This document shows positions 33,851-42,385 of a stretch of 51,605 nucleotides of DNA, in pieces. A program made the translations under genes and the position numbers. Source of the DNA: CAZNFR01 sp964572225 (GTDB lineage Bacteria; Bacteroidota; Bacteroidia; Bacteroidales; GCA-2748055); the NCBI GenBank assembly GCA_964572225.1, contig CAZNFR010000019.1, positions 1 through 51,605 on the forward strand. Reading direction: 5' to 3'. The notes below the pieces were generated by a model that was given only the letters and a program-made list of their open reading frames with translations, had not been told where the DNA came from and did no database searches. Numbering within the stretch: position 1 is the stretch's first letter; every line of letters begins with the position of its first letter.

Positions 33851-33885
33851 AACGCGGATGAAAGGGTTACCCCTCCATCCGCGTT
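33851..33885. terminator. Bidirectional terminator hairpin
   Basis: The arms AACGCGGATG (33851-33860) and CATCCGCGTT (33876-33885) are perfectly complementary over 10 bp, enclosing a 15-nt loop that can itself form GGG/CCC pairs. An A-rich stretch lies on the left and a T-rich stretch on the right, so it can work in both directions. It serves the plus-strand GIN-domain gene (ends 33829) and the minus-strand S9 peptidase gene (ends 33908). Confidence 0.85.
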
Positions 33886-33907
33886 ATTTATTCCTGATCT
33901 GCTTAGT

Positions 33908-35953
33908 CTATTCTTTTATTCCTTCGAGCATGAAAAGGAAGGCATACTCCATGGCTGTCTCCTTGTAGCGTTCAAACCTGCCCGAAGCTCCACCGTGTCC
34001 TGTGTCCATATTGGTATACAGAAGCAGAAGGTTGTCATCGGTTTTCATCTCCCTTAATTTAGCCACCCATTTGGCCGGTTCCCAGTATTGAACCTGGGAA
34101 TCATGAAGCCCGGTGGTCACCAGGAGGTTTGGATAATCTTTTGCTTCCACATTATCGTAGGGTGAATAGCTCAGCATATATTCATAGTATTCTTTTTCCT
34201 TGGGATTTCCCCATTCATCAAACTCACCGGTGGTGAGAGGAATGCTTTCGTCCAACATGGTAGTAACCACGTCCACAAAAGGAACTGCAGCAATAACACC
34301 ATTAAAAAGTTCAGGGGCGAGATTGATCACTGCACCCATCAGGAGTCCGCCGGCACTCCCCCCCATCGCATACAGATGCTCCGGACTTGTGTAATTCTCT
34401 TCGATCACAAATTCGGCCACATCCACGAAATCGGTGAAAGTATTCATTTTCTTAAGAAGTTTCCCGTCTTCATACCATTGACGACCATATATCTGCCCGC
34501 CCCGGATATGCGCAATGGCAAAAACAAACCCGCGATCAAGCAGGGACAATCTTACAGAGCTGAAGGAGGGATCGATGGTGTAGCCATAGGATCCATATCC
34601 GTAAAGAAGAAAAGGATTTTTGCCATTTTTCTCTATTCCTTTCCGGTAGACTATAGAGACTGGAATTTTTGTTCCATCGTCGGCGGTTGCATACAAACGT
34701 TTGGTTTCATAGTTGTCCGGATCAAATTTTCCGCCCAGAACCTCCTGTTGTTTCAGTAATTCCTTTTCCCGGCTTTTCATATTATAATCGTAGGTGGAAT
34801 TAGGGGTGGTAAGGGAAGTATACCCGTATCTCAGTACCTCTGAATCGAATTCCGGATTGGTGGAAATATAGGCCAGGTAAGCTTCCTCACCGAAATCAAG
34901 GTAATGTTCATCGCTTCCGTCCCAGGGCATAATCCGCAATTGGGTCAGACCATCTTTTCTTTCAGAAACCACCAGGTAGTTATTGAAAATCTCAATGGAA
35001 TTAAGGTACACATCTTCCCGGTGGGGTATCACTTCCTTCCAGTTTTCCTTCGATGGAGCGCTTACCGGAGTTTCCATCAGGCGGAAATTTTTGGCATCCA
35101 TATTGGTGACAATATAAAATTTGTCGCCGTAGTGACTTACGCTGTACTCCAGTTCCCTTTCCCTGGGCTGAACGATGGCAAACTCACCGTCGGGGTCAGA
35201 AGCATCCAGAAAACGGTATTCGTTTGAAAGGGTGGCGAAGCTTCCGATCATGATATAATCGCGGGATTTTGTTTTCCAGGCTGAACAGACGAAGGTTTCG
35301 TCGGTTTCATGGAAGATCAGTTCATCCTTGGAAGAGTCGGTTCCCAGTTTATGCTTGAATACCTTGTGTGAACGAAGGGTTTGCTCATCCTTTACCGTGT
35401 AGAAAAAGGTTTTATTATCGTTGGCCCAGGCTACTCCCGAGGTGGTATTGGCTATTTTCTGATCATAGACTTCACCGGTCTCCAGGTTCTTTACAAAGAT
35501 GGTATACATTCTCCGGCTCAGGGTATCCACCCCATAGGCCAGTAGATTGTTGTCGGGACTGACCGACATGCCGCCTACCTGGTAGTAGGCAAAACCCTCT
35601 GCCATGTCATTCACGTTAAGCAGGACCTCTTCTTCTGCTTCCAGGCTTCCTTTTTTGCGACAGTAAACCGGATATTCCTTACCCTCTTCATAACGGGTAT
35701 AGTAATAATACCCGTTTAACAGGTAGGGTACCGACATATCGGTTTGCTTGATCCTGCCCACAATTTCATCATAGAGATTGCTCTGCAGTTCTTCGGTTAC
35801 TTTCATTATGGCTTCCCGGTAGGAGTTTTCCTGATTAAGGTAATCAATTACGGCACTGTCTTCCCGCTGATTTAACCAGTAATAGTTATCGATACGGGTG
35901 TGATCATGAATGCTTAACTCTTTGGGAATTTTCTGTGCTATAGGAGGTTTCAT
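33908..35953 (-). CDS. S9 family prolyl oligopeptidase (oligopeptidase B type)
   Basis: The 681-residue peptidase has the N-terminal beta-propeller (from IDNYYWL onward) and a C-terminal alpha/beta hydrolase domain. The catalytic triad is visible: Ser533 (GGSAGGLLMG), Asp618 (TGLHDSQV) and His653 (TGHGGASGR). The motif GYGSYG and HIRGGQIYGR are typical of oligopeptidase B. The ATG at 35953 begins MKPPIAQKIPKEL, giving a cytosolic form. However, just upstream in the same frame is a complete lipoprotein leader interrupted by one TAA (35954-36034), so the ancestral protein was probably an exported lipoprotein. Confidence 0.92.
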   Translation of the reverse strand: MKPPIAQKIPKELSIHDHTRIDNYYWLNQREDSAVIDYLNQENSYREAIMKVTEELQSNLYDEIVGRIKQTDMSVPYLLNGYYYYTRYEEGKEYPVYCRKKGSLEAEEEVLLNVNDMAEGFAYYQVGGMSVSPDNNLLAYGVDTLSRRMYTIFVKNLETGEVYDQKIANTTSGVAWANDNKTFFYTVKDEQTLRSHKVFKHKLGTDSSKDELIFHETDETFVCSAWKTKSRDYIMIGSFATLSNEYRFLDASDPDGEFAIVQPRERELEYSVSHYGDKFYIVTNMDAKNFRLMETPVSAPSKENWKEVIPHREDVYLNSIEIFNNYLVVSERKDGLTQLRIMPWDGSDEHYLDFGEEAYLAYISTNPEFDSEVLRYGYTSLTTPNSTYDYNMKSREKELLKQQEVLGGKFDPDNYETKRLYATADDGTKIPVSIVYRKGIEKNGKNPFLLYGYGSYGYTIDPSFSSVRLSLLDRGFVFAIAHIRGGQIYGRQWYEDGKLLKKMNTFTDFVDVAEFVIEENYTSPEHLYAMGGSAGGLLMGAVINLAPELFNGVIAAVPFVDVVTTMLDESIPLTTGEFDEWGNPKEKEYYEYMLSYSPYDNVEAKDYPNLLVTTGLHDSQVQYWEPAKWVAKLREMKTDDNLLLLYTNMDTGHGGASGRFERYKETAMEYAFLFMLEGIKE

Positions 35954-36034
35954 AGTAGATTCGTTTTTACATCCGGTGCTTGCAAATATCAGAAATGACG
36001 GAATGAGATAAATAAAAAATTTTTAATTCTTCAT
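35954..36034 (-). other. Interrupted lipoprotein leader upstream of the S9 peptidase
   Basis: On the minus strand an ATG at 36034-36032 reads M-K-N, then TAA (36025-36023). It continues in the same frame as KFFIYLIPSFLIFASTGC, then K-N-E-S-T and into the annotated start MKPPIAQ. The segment has a hydrophobic core and a lipobox-like STGC. Without the stop it would be a standard lipoprotein signal. Either the stop is a real nonsense change, or a base error in the sequence, or translation begins downstream and the match is a relic. Confidence 0.7.
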
Positions 36035-36176
36035 AGTATTTTGGTTATAGGGACATAAAGATAAAGGTATTAAATCAACAGGATTGGAGAACCAGTGTTG
36101 AAAGCTATTTTTCAAGATTTCATCAGCACTTTTTCATAAACAAAAATGAGCGAAGAATGTTAGAGACCCCATCTTT

Positions 36177-36956
36177 TTAACTTACTCCTTTTTTGCCTGT
36201 CCAGGGTATAAATACGGGTGTATTTCTGGCATATTCCCTGAAGTTCTCCTTTTTGCCGTATTTTTTTTCGAGCATGGGTACCCCTGATCCAAACCGAAGC
36301 AGTATAGTCATCCCCAGAGGGATCACTATGAATGCCATTTGAAAAAACTCGTTAAGAGTGAATAGCCACAATCCCCACCATACCAGGGCTTCTCCAAAAT
36401 AATTGGGATGGCGGCTGTATTTCCAGAGTCCGGTTTGCAGAATCTCATCCTTGCTTTTTCGGTTATTCAGAAAGCTCAGCAACTGATAATCGGCCAGACT
36501 TTCGAAAAGAAAGCCCGATACGAACAGGAGTCCGCCAATCAGATTTAACAGGGATATGTGCTGATGACCCGCAAGGTAAACAGAAACAAACAAAAGGCTC
36601 ATTCCCAGCATTACCAGGCCCTGAAGCAAAAATACCCTGAAAAAGGCTTTTACGGCGGCCTTATTTCCCCATTCCTTTCTCCAGTTGGCATAACGAAAGT
36701 CCTCTGGTTTTCGGTAATTTCTGATAAAAATATGCAGACCCAGTCTGATTCCCCATGCCAGGATCATAAGAAAAAGCCACTGTGACTTGACCGTGGAAGG
36801 AAAAGTTAGGAGAAGTATCCCCCAGGTAATTACGAATCCGGGGCCCCAGGCGATATCAACAATGGAATTGTTTCTCAGAAGCTGAGCCAGCAGATACCAG
36901 GAAAGCATATATAGAAATATGACTAACGCGCTTGTAAGAATCAGATCGGAAAACAT
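36177..36956 (-). CDS. DUF1295 family membrane protein (steroid 5-alpha-reductase-like)
   Basis: The 259-residue protein is very hydrophobic with about six or seven membrane segments. It shows the DUF1295 signatures IVDIAWGPGF near the N-terminus and TGLWKYSRHPNYFGEALVWWGLW near the C-terminus, the latter shared with isoprenylcysteine methyltransferases and sterol reductases. The enzyme activity is unknown. It starts 3 bp after the DAK2-DegV gene stop and probably shares its transcript. Confidence 0.92.
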   Translation of the reverse strand: MFSDLILTSALVIFLYMLSWYLLAQLLRNNSIVDIAWGPGFVITWGILLLTFPSTVKSQWLFLMILAWGIRLGLHIFIRNYRKPEDFRYANWRKEWGNKAAVKAFFRVFLLQGLVMLGMSLLFVSVYLAGHQHISLLNLIGGLLFVSGFLFESLADYQLLSFLNNRKSKDEILQTGLWKYSRHPNYFGEALVWWGLWLFTLNEFFQMAFIVIPLGMTILLRFGSGVPMLEKKYGKKENFREYARNTPVFIPWTGKKGVS

Positions 36957-36959
36957 ATC

Positions 36960-38759
36960 TTATTCGGTCATGATGGCAATGGCTGCGGTCCCCTTACCGG
37001 CACTGAGTCCTATCACCGGTGATATATTGATCACATCCAGCGGGGGTTTTCCTGTAAGGGTCATCATTTCATGGCTGTACCATGAGGCCGACTCCTGTCC
37101 TTCTGCATGAAGCACGATATAATTCCATAATTTCTTGTTTTTCAGGAACTCGCGGGTGTGGTTCATTACTTTCTTCATGTTGGCCGACTGTGAAAAGGCT
37201 TTGTCGAAAAGACGGGAGGATCCGTCTTCAGCCATCGAAACAATGGGTTTCACATTCATTAATCCGGCGATGTAGCCCCGGGTTCTGCTAACCCTTCCGC
37301 CTCTGATCATATACTTAAGGTTTCTGACACTGACGAAAATCCGGGTTTGCGGGATCCATTTTTCAGCCAATCTGACAATAGCATCGTGTGATTCTCCGGC
37401 TTCAATGGCTTTGGCGATCCTGAGCGTCAAAAGTCCGAGGGATCCGGAAACATTGCGTGAGTCGATCACACTGATCTTTTTCCCGGAGGACCCGGAGACC
37501 TTCATTGCGGCATTCAGGCTGTTTTGCCAGGTTCCGCTGAATTTACTGCTAAGATGGAGCGAAATTACCGAGTCATAATGACTGGTCAGGAAAGAATACA
37601 ATTCATGAAACTGAGCCTCATTGGGTTGGGAGGTGGTCGGGAATTTTTTTCGTGAGCGGATGAGGTCAAAGAATTGTCCGGGCTTAAGGCTGAGCTTGTC
37701 CAGATATTGTTCCTCCCCGAAATGGATATTCAGCGGGACCATATGGATCTGGTAATGGTCCATGAAGCGGGCCGGAAGATCGGCTGTGGAATCGGTAACC
37801 AGGGCGATATTATATTTCCGGTTCCGGAGGGTTTCGCTCTGTTTTTTCATATCGTCCACTTTTTGACAAAGCAGGGATCCACGGTCGCGTAGCTTTTCGA
37901 AGAGCAAATCCGGATGGTCGGTGTGTACATGAAAACGGGCAATGGAATCGGCCCCGGCAATTACCACGGAGTCGCCGAAGGACTGCAGTATGCTTTTCAA
38001 TTCCGTTTTAGTGATCCGGTTATTCTTAAAAAGGGCTTCGGTGCAGTATCGATGGTTGGCCTGGATGTGCTCTGAGCCGGTGAAAGAAAAACCAGAGGGT
38101 AGGGCCGGCCTCACGATGATCTCACTGCCTGTAAATTTTTTTCTCAGTCCTTCAAGAATGCCCTCAAGGAAGAGAACAAATCCCTTTGCACCGGCATCTA
38201 CCACCTGGGTGAGGGTTAATTCCCTAATCCTTGCGGCAGTATTCATAAGTGATTGTGAGGCAATAGAATAGGAGTCCTGTAAAAGTTTACGGAAATCATC
38301 GATTTGGTTCTTTTGCCTTTCAATAAACTCGGCCCATTCACGGATAACCGTAAGCATGGTGCCTTCCACCGGTTCGGCAACCGCTTCATAGATAAGTTTT
38401 ACAGATTTGCTGATTGCATCGGAGAATCTTTCTATGCTGAGGCTATCCGAGCCTTCTGTTTCTCTGCTCATTCCGTAAAGAAACTGGGCAAAGATCACTC
38501 CCGAATTCCCTCGTGCACCGGTAAGGGCAGCCATGGCAATGGAGTGAACGGTATAATGAAAGGATTCATTGGGTTGTGCATGATCAATGACCGATCGAAG
38601 GGTGGCGACCAGATTGTTACCGGTATCGGCATCCGGAACGGGAAAAACATTGATCCGGTTCAGTTCTTCCTGGTTCTCAATGATCCGGTTTGCCCCGGCC
38701 AGGAAAATGGAATAAAAGAGTTTTCCACCGATACTTGTTATTTTCTTGTCCCCGGGCAT
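36960..38759 (-). CDS. DAK2-DegV fusion protein (FakA-like kinase joined to FakB-like acyl binder)
   Basis: The 599-residue protein has two parts. The N-terminal DAK2/DhaL domain (about 1-210) carries the metal/nucleotide motif PDADTGN (42-48, with Asp43 and Asp45) and TGARGNSG. A FakA-like middle region (about 225-305) contains HVHTDHP. The C-terminal DegV/EDD domain (about 315-599) begins ALVTDSTADLP and has the TTSQPN lipid-head motif (375-380). In Firmicutes, FakA phosphorylates fatty acids held by separate FakB proteins. Here both are in one chain, which suggests fatty-acid phosphorylation for phospholipid synthesis. It is followed by DUF1295 after 3 bp. Confidence 0.9.
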   Translation of the reverse strand: MPGDKKITSIGGKLFYSIFLAGANRIIENQEELNRINVFPVPDADTGNNLVATLRSVIDHAQPNESFHYTVHSIAMAALTGARGNSGVIFAQFLYGMSRETEGSDSLSIERFSDAISKSVKLIYEAVAEPVEGTMLTVIREWAEFIERQKNQIDDFRKLLQDSYSIASQSLMNTAARIRELTLTQVVDAGAKGFVLFLEGILEGLRKKFTGSEIIVRPALPSGFSFTGSEHIQANHRYCTEALFKNNRITKTELKSILQSFGDSVVIAGADSIARFHVHTDHPDLLFEKLRDRGSLLCQKVDDMKKQSETLRNRKYNIALVTDSTADLPARFMDHYQIHMVPLNIHFGEEQYLDKLSLKPGQFFDLIRSRKKFPTTSQPNEAQFHELYSFLTSHYDSVISLHLSSKFSGTWQNSLNAAMKVSGSSGKKISVIDSRNVSGSLGLLTLRIAKAIEAGESHDAIVRLAEKWIPQTRIFVSVRNLKYMIRGGRVSRTRGYIAGLMNVKPIVSMAEDGSSRLFDKAFSQSANMKKVMNHTREFLKNKKLWNYIVLHAEGQESASWYSHEMMTLTGKPPLDVINISPVIGLSAGKGTAAIAIMTE

Positions 38760-38864
38760 GGCTATAATCCCTTGATTTGAAGAAGAATATTCCCGATAAA
38801 ATGCATGCCAAGATAAAGATTTTATTTTATTTAATCCAGATTTAAGACAGGATAAAGAAATAAA

Positions 38865-40169
38865 TCAGACAGTTTGTGTGGATTCGATTTCCGTAGCTGA
38901 AATATACCGGGAGTCCTGTTCTTCCGGGATCGTATCGAGCCTCACCTGGGTGAATTCATTTCTGGCTTTTCGGCTTTCGGGGACTTTTACAGGTATGTAT
39001 GATTCCCCGTAACCGCGAGGGATTCCCCGGGAATCGGTATTTTCCAAAAGCACGGTTTGGGTTTTTCCAAGCATGGAATGGAAATAAGCGGCTTCATTTT
39101 CAGCGGAAATCGCTCGTATGATCTCACTTCGCTTCGCTTTAGTTTTTTCTGGGATCTGTTCATCCATACGGGCTGCCCGGGTACCGTTGCGCTTCGAATA
39201 GCGGAAGGTATGAATATGACTAAAAGCAGCCTGTCTGGCAATTTGGCAGGTCTGCTCAAAATCCGCCTCGCTTTCCCCGGGGAAACCGACAATGATATCG
39301 GTAGTGAAATTGAAATCGGGGTGGGATTTCCGGAAGCTGTCGATAATTTTCATGTAACTGCCCACGGTATACATCCTTCTCATTTGCATAAGAATGCGAT
39401 CGGATCCGCTCTGGAGACAAAGGTGAAGATGAGGATTCAGTTTGGGGTGATGAAAGAGTTCATGAAATTGCGGACTGAAATGGTCGGGCTCGATTGAGGA
39501 GATGCGTATGCGGAAGTCCCCTTCAACCTCCAGTATTTTCTCGAGCAGACGGGTGAAATCAATCCCTTCACGGTTGTACCGGCTAATGTTAACCCCGGTA
39601 ATGACAATCTCTTTGAAGCCATTATCTATTACTCTTTTCAGGTTGTCGATCACCGCTCCGGCATCGCGGCTTACTGCCCGACCCCGAACTTTCGGAATAA
39701 TACAGAAAGTGCAGAAATTATCGCAACCGTCCTGGATTTTCAGGGATGTCCGGGTATGCAGACTTTTCTCCACGGTTTCGAATCCAAAAACATCGGGATT
39801 TAACTGGTCCGGGTGAAGGATCTCACCCCGAAAATGTGCATCCACAATAGAAAAAATGTTGTTCTTCTCCTCATTTGCAATTACGTAGGTGATATTCTCC
39901 TGTTTTTCCAGATCTTCCTTGTGGTTATTAACCATGCAACCGGCTACCACAGTGATCCCTTCCGGATTGATCCCGGTCGACTGGTTCACGTAGTTTCTTG
40001 ATTTCTGGTCGCTTTGATTGGTAACTGTGCAGGTATTTATGATGGTCACGTCGGCTTTCTGCCCGAAATCGACGATCTGGTAACCTGCATTGTGAAACTG
40101 GGTTACCATGGAATCGGTTTCGAACTGGTTTAAGCGACAGCCCAGTGTTTTGAAACTAACTTTCTTCAT
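38865..40169 (-). CDS. mtaB: tRNA t6A37 methylthiotransferase MtaB
   Basis: MtaB converts t6A37 to ms2t6A37 in tRNAs using radical SAM chemistry. The chain begins MKKVSFKTLGCRLNQFETDSM (ATG at 40169), the typical family start. In-frame codons upstream only re-read the miaB end. The radical SAM motif CDNFCTFCIIPKVRGRAVSR is present, as are the N-terminal methylthiotransferase cysteines (GCRLNQ, TCTVTNQSDQKSR, GCMVN). A C-terminal TRAM-like part is short. Length 434 residues. It is directly downstream of miaB with an 11 bp gap, and the two probably form one transcript. Confidence 0.94.
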   Translation of the reverse strand: MKKVSFKTLGCRLNQFETDSMVTQFHNAGYQIVDFGQKADVTIINTCTVTNQSDQKSRNYVNQSTGINPEGITVVAGCMVNNHKEDLEKQENITYVIANEEKNNIFSIVDAHFRGEILHPDQLNPDVFGFETVEKSLHTRTSLKIQDGCDNFCTFCIIPKVRGRAVSRDAGAVIDNLKRVIDNGFKEIVITGVNISRYNREGIDFTRLLEKILEVEGDFRIRISSIEPDHFSPQFHELFHHPKLNPHLHLCLQSGSDRILMQMRRMYTVGSYMKIIDSFRKSHPDFNFTTDIIVGFPGESEADFEQTCQIARQAAFSHIHTFRYSKRNGTRAARMDEQIPEKTKAKRSEIIRAISAENEAAYFHSMLGKTQTVLLENTDSRGIPRGYGESYIPVKVPESRKARNEFTQVRLDTIPEEQDSRYISATEIESTQTV

Positions 40170-40179
40170 ACTCCTTCTT

Positions 40180-41544
40180 TCATCCATGGGTTTTTGTAAG
40201 AACCGGAGTTTCCGCTTCAATCGTCAACTGTTCCCCTTCCACCGAAAAATCGGAGGCTGAAGTAATTTTAACATCCACGAAGGTTCCTACGAGTGAGTCA
40301 TCTTCGGAGGGGAAGCGAACGGTAATCCTCCCTTCAGTAAGTCCGCTGAGAAATCCGCCTTTTCGGTCCTTTCCTGTCACCAGCACCCGGAAGGTTTGTC
40401 CGACGAGGCGGGCATTGTACTGGGCCGATATTTCTGTCAGGATCCCACTCAGATGGTGATAACGTTCCTTCTTGGTATTTTTGTCCACATCATCTTCCCA
40501 TCGGTATGCGGCTGCCCCTGGACGAGGCGAATACTGGGCGATATACGCCATGTTAAAACGGAATTCCTCCATTGCCTTAACCGTGTTTTGATAATGCTCG
40601 TCCTTTTCACCCGTGAATCCTACAATAATATCGGTAAAGAGGGTGGCCCGGGGAAGTTTGAGGCGGATATAATCCACGATTTCCCGGTATCTTTCCATGG
40701 AGTGTTTCCGGTTCATTTTGATAAGGATTCGATCATCGCCCGATTGCAGAGGAAGGTGGATCTGTTTGGCCAGGCAGTCGAATTCAGAGATGACGTCGAT
40801 CACTTCGTGGGTCATATCCCGGGGATGGGGGGAGGTGAAGTATACCAGAAATTCCTTCCCCGATTCATCTCCCATTTCGCCAATTTTCCGCAGGAGGGAG
40901 GCGAAATTGATTTCTTCTTCTTTGTCGAATCCGTAGGAGTTAACATTTTGTCCCAAAAGGGTAATGGATTTATAGCCTGAGCGGATCAGGCGGTTGACCT
41001 CGGCGAGAATTTCTTCAGAGGGGCGGGAAACCTCTCTTCCGCGGGTATAAGGAACGGCGCAGAAGGTGCAAAACTTGTCGCAACCGTTTTGGATCGGCAC
41101 ATAGGCCTCGAAATCGGAACGGTAAGTGGGTTGGATGTTCCAGAGGGAGAAGATCTGGTCGTTATCCGGAATGCCCAGGGTTTTGCCTGCCGAAAGGGGG
41201 GTGGTGACTCCGTATTCACGGATCATTTGTGGCAGTTGCTCAGCGTCGCTGGCCGGAAAAAGTATATCGAAAAGCGTGAGGAATTTTTCCTTATCGGCCG
41301 GCAGAACACAGCCCGATATAAATGTGATCAGGTTACGGTTGTTTTTCCAGCGGTTCCATTTGTGGATCCGCGCATATACTTTATCGATGGCTTTTTGCCT
41401 TACACTGCAGGCAAGAATTCCCAGTAGTTCCGCTTCTTCCTCGTTATCGGTGTGAATATACCCCATGTTCCGGATCACACTGTGTATTCTCTCGCTATCC
41501 GAAATGTTCATCTGGCATCCCAGGGTAATTAGATGATAATACAT
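40180..41544 (-). CDS. miaB: tRNA (i6A37) methylthiotransferase MiaB
   Basis: MiaB converts i6A37 to ms2i6A37 in tRNAs. The 454-residue protein starts MYYHLITLGCQMNISDSERI, the typical MiaB N-terminus. It has the methylthiotransferase cysteines (GCQMN, ACSVRQKA, GCVLPADK), the radical SAM motif CDKFCTFCAVPYTRGREVSR and a C-terminal TRAM domain (about 385-445). It is followed closely by its paralog mtaB, both on the minus strand. Confidence 0.96.
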   Translation of the reverse strand: MYYHLITLGCQMNISDSERIHSVIRNMGYIHTDNEEEAELLGILACSVRQKAIDKVYARIHKWNRWKNNRNLITFISGCVLPADKEKFLTLFDILFPASDAEQLPQMIREYGVTTPLSAGKTLGIPDNDQIFSLWNIQPTYRSDFEAYVPIQNGCDKFCTFCAVPYTRGREVSRPSEEILAEVNRLIRSGYKSITLLGQNVNSYGFDKEEEINFASLLRKIGEMGDESGKEFLVYFTSPHPRDMTHEVIDVISEFDCLAKQIHLPLQSGDDRILIKMNRKHSMERYREIVDYIRLKLPRATLFTDIIVGFTGEKDEHYQNTVKAMEEFRFNMAYIAQYSPRPGAAAYRWEDDVDKNTKKERYHHLSGILTEISAQYNARLVGQTFRVLVTGKDRKGGFLSGLTEGRITVRFPSEDDSLVGTFVDVKITSASDFSVEGEQLTIEAETPVLTKTHG

Positions 41545-41622
41545 TCTCGTCCCTTCTCTTTAATCCATTCATTATGAGCTGCAAAAATAGCAAGAAAGAC
41601 GGATAACCGAATCAAAAGCCTG

Positions 41623-42270
41623 TTAAAAATATACTTCGGTGAACATGCGGGACTGGGAATGGCCGTTTTTTTCCAGGATCTCCATGGCATCGAGGATCAT
41701 ATTGCTGTTGCCACACAGGTAGATCATGGCATCTTTTTCCAGTTCGGCAGATTTGAGGTAATCGGTAAGTCTGCCGCTATAGTCCCCTTTGTCGTCCCTG
41801 GAGGTACATGATATATAGCGGTCCTTCCGGAAATTCTGACTTTCGTAGGCTTCATCAATGGTACGTATCCCGTGTATGATCCGATAATCAGCTTTAGGAA
41901 AGGAACGGACGAAGCTGTGGAAGGGGGCGATCCCGGTTCCTGATGCGATAAATACAAATTTTCGGAACTCCGGAGGCTGGGTGTTATACATAAAAAATCC
42001 ATAGGGACCTTTTATTTCAAGGACATTTCCAGGCTGAAGCTTTCTCAGCTTTTTACTCACGGCCCCATCTTCGACCTCACGTATGAGGATCTCCAGATAA
42101 TCGTCGTCGGTCCCGCTGTAGATCGAGTATTCCCTCAGGTCCAGCGAATTGATCATTCCTGCTACCAGGTGTTGTCCGGGTTTGAATTTCATGCCATTGC
42201 GGCTAAAGCGAAGCACATAAGTAGCATCGGTCAGGTCTCTCACCTCTTTAACTACCCAGGGGTTGTCCAT
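41623..42270 (-). CDS. Ferredoxin--NADP reductase-type flavin oxidoreductase
   Basis: The ATG at 42270 gives 215 residues starting MDNPWVVKEVRDLTDATYVLRF. In-frame codons back to 42444 re-read the next gene region and are not credible. The FAD-binding motif LREYSIYSG, the KGPYGFF loop and the NAD(P)-binding motif FIASGTGIAPFHSF are visible. The C-terminus ends MFTEVYF, typical of the FNR family. It lacks an iron-sulfur domain. Partner and pathway are unknown. It follows the carboxylesterase gene after 115 bp. Confidence 0.9.
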   Translation of the reverse strand: MDNPWVVKEVRDLTDATYVLRFSRNGMKFKPGQHLVAGMINSLDLREYSIYSGTDDDYLEILIREVEDGAVSKKLRKLQPGNVLEIKGPYGFFMYNTQPPEFRKFVFIASGTGIAPFHSFVRSFPKADYRIIHGIRTIDEAYESQNFRKDRYISCTSRDDKGDYSGRLTDYLKSAELEKDAMIYLCGNSNMILDAMEILEKNGHSQSRMFTEVYF

Positions 42271-42385
42271 TTTATCGATTTCGTAGGTATTCACTTCCAA
42301 AGTATTTAGTGCAGGTGCAATGCTGATAAACCGACGGGAAGCGGGAATGTTCAATGGAAAAGTAGAAGGATCCGGGTTTTTGGAT

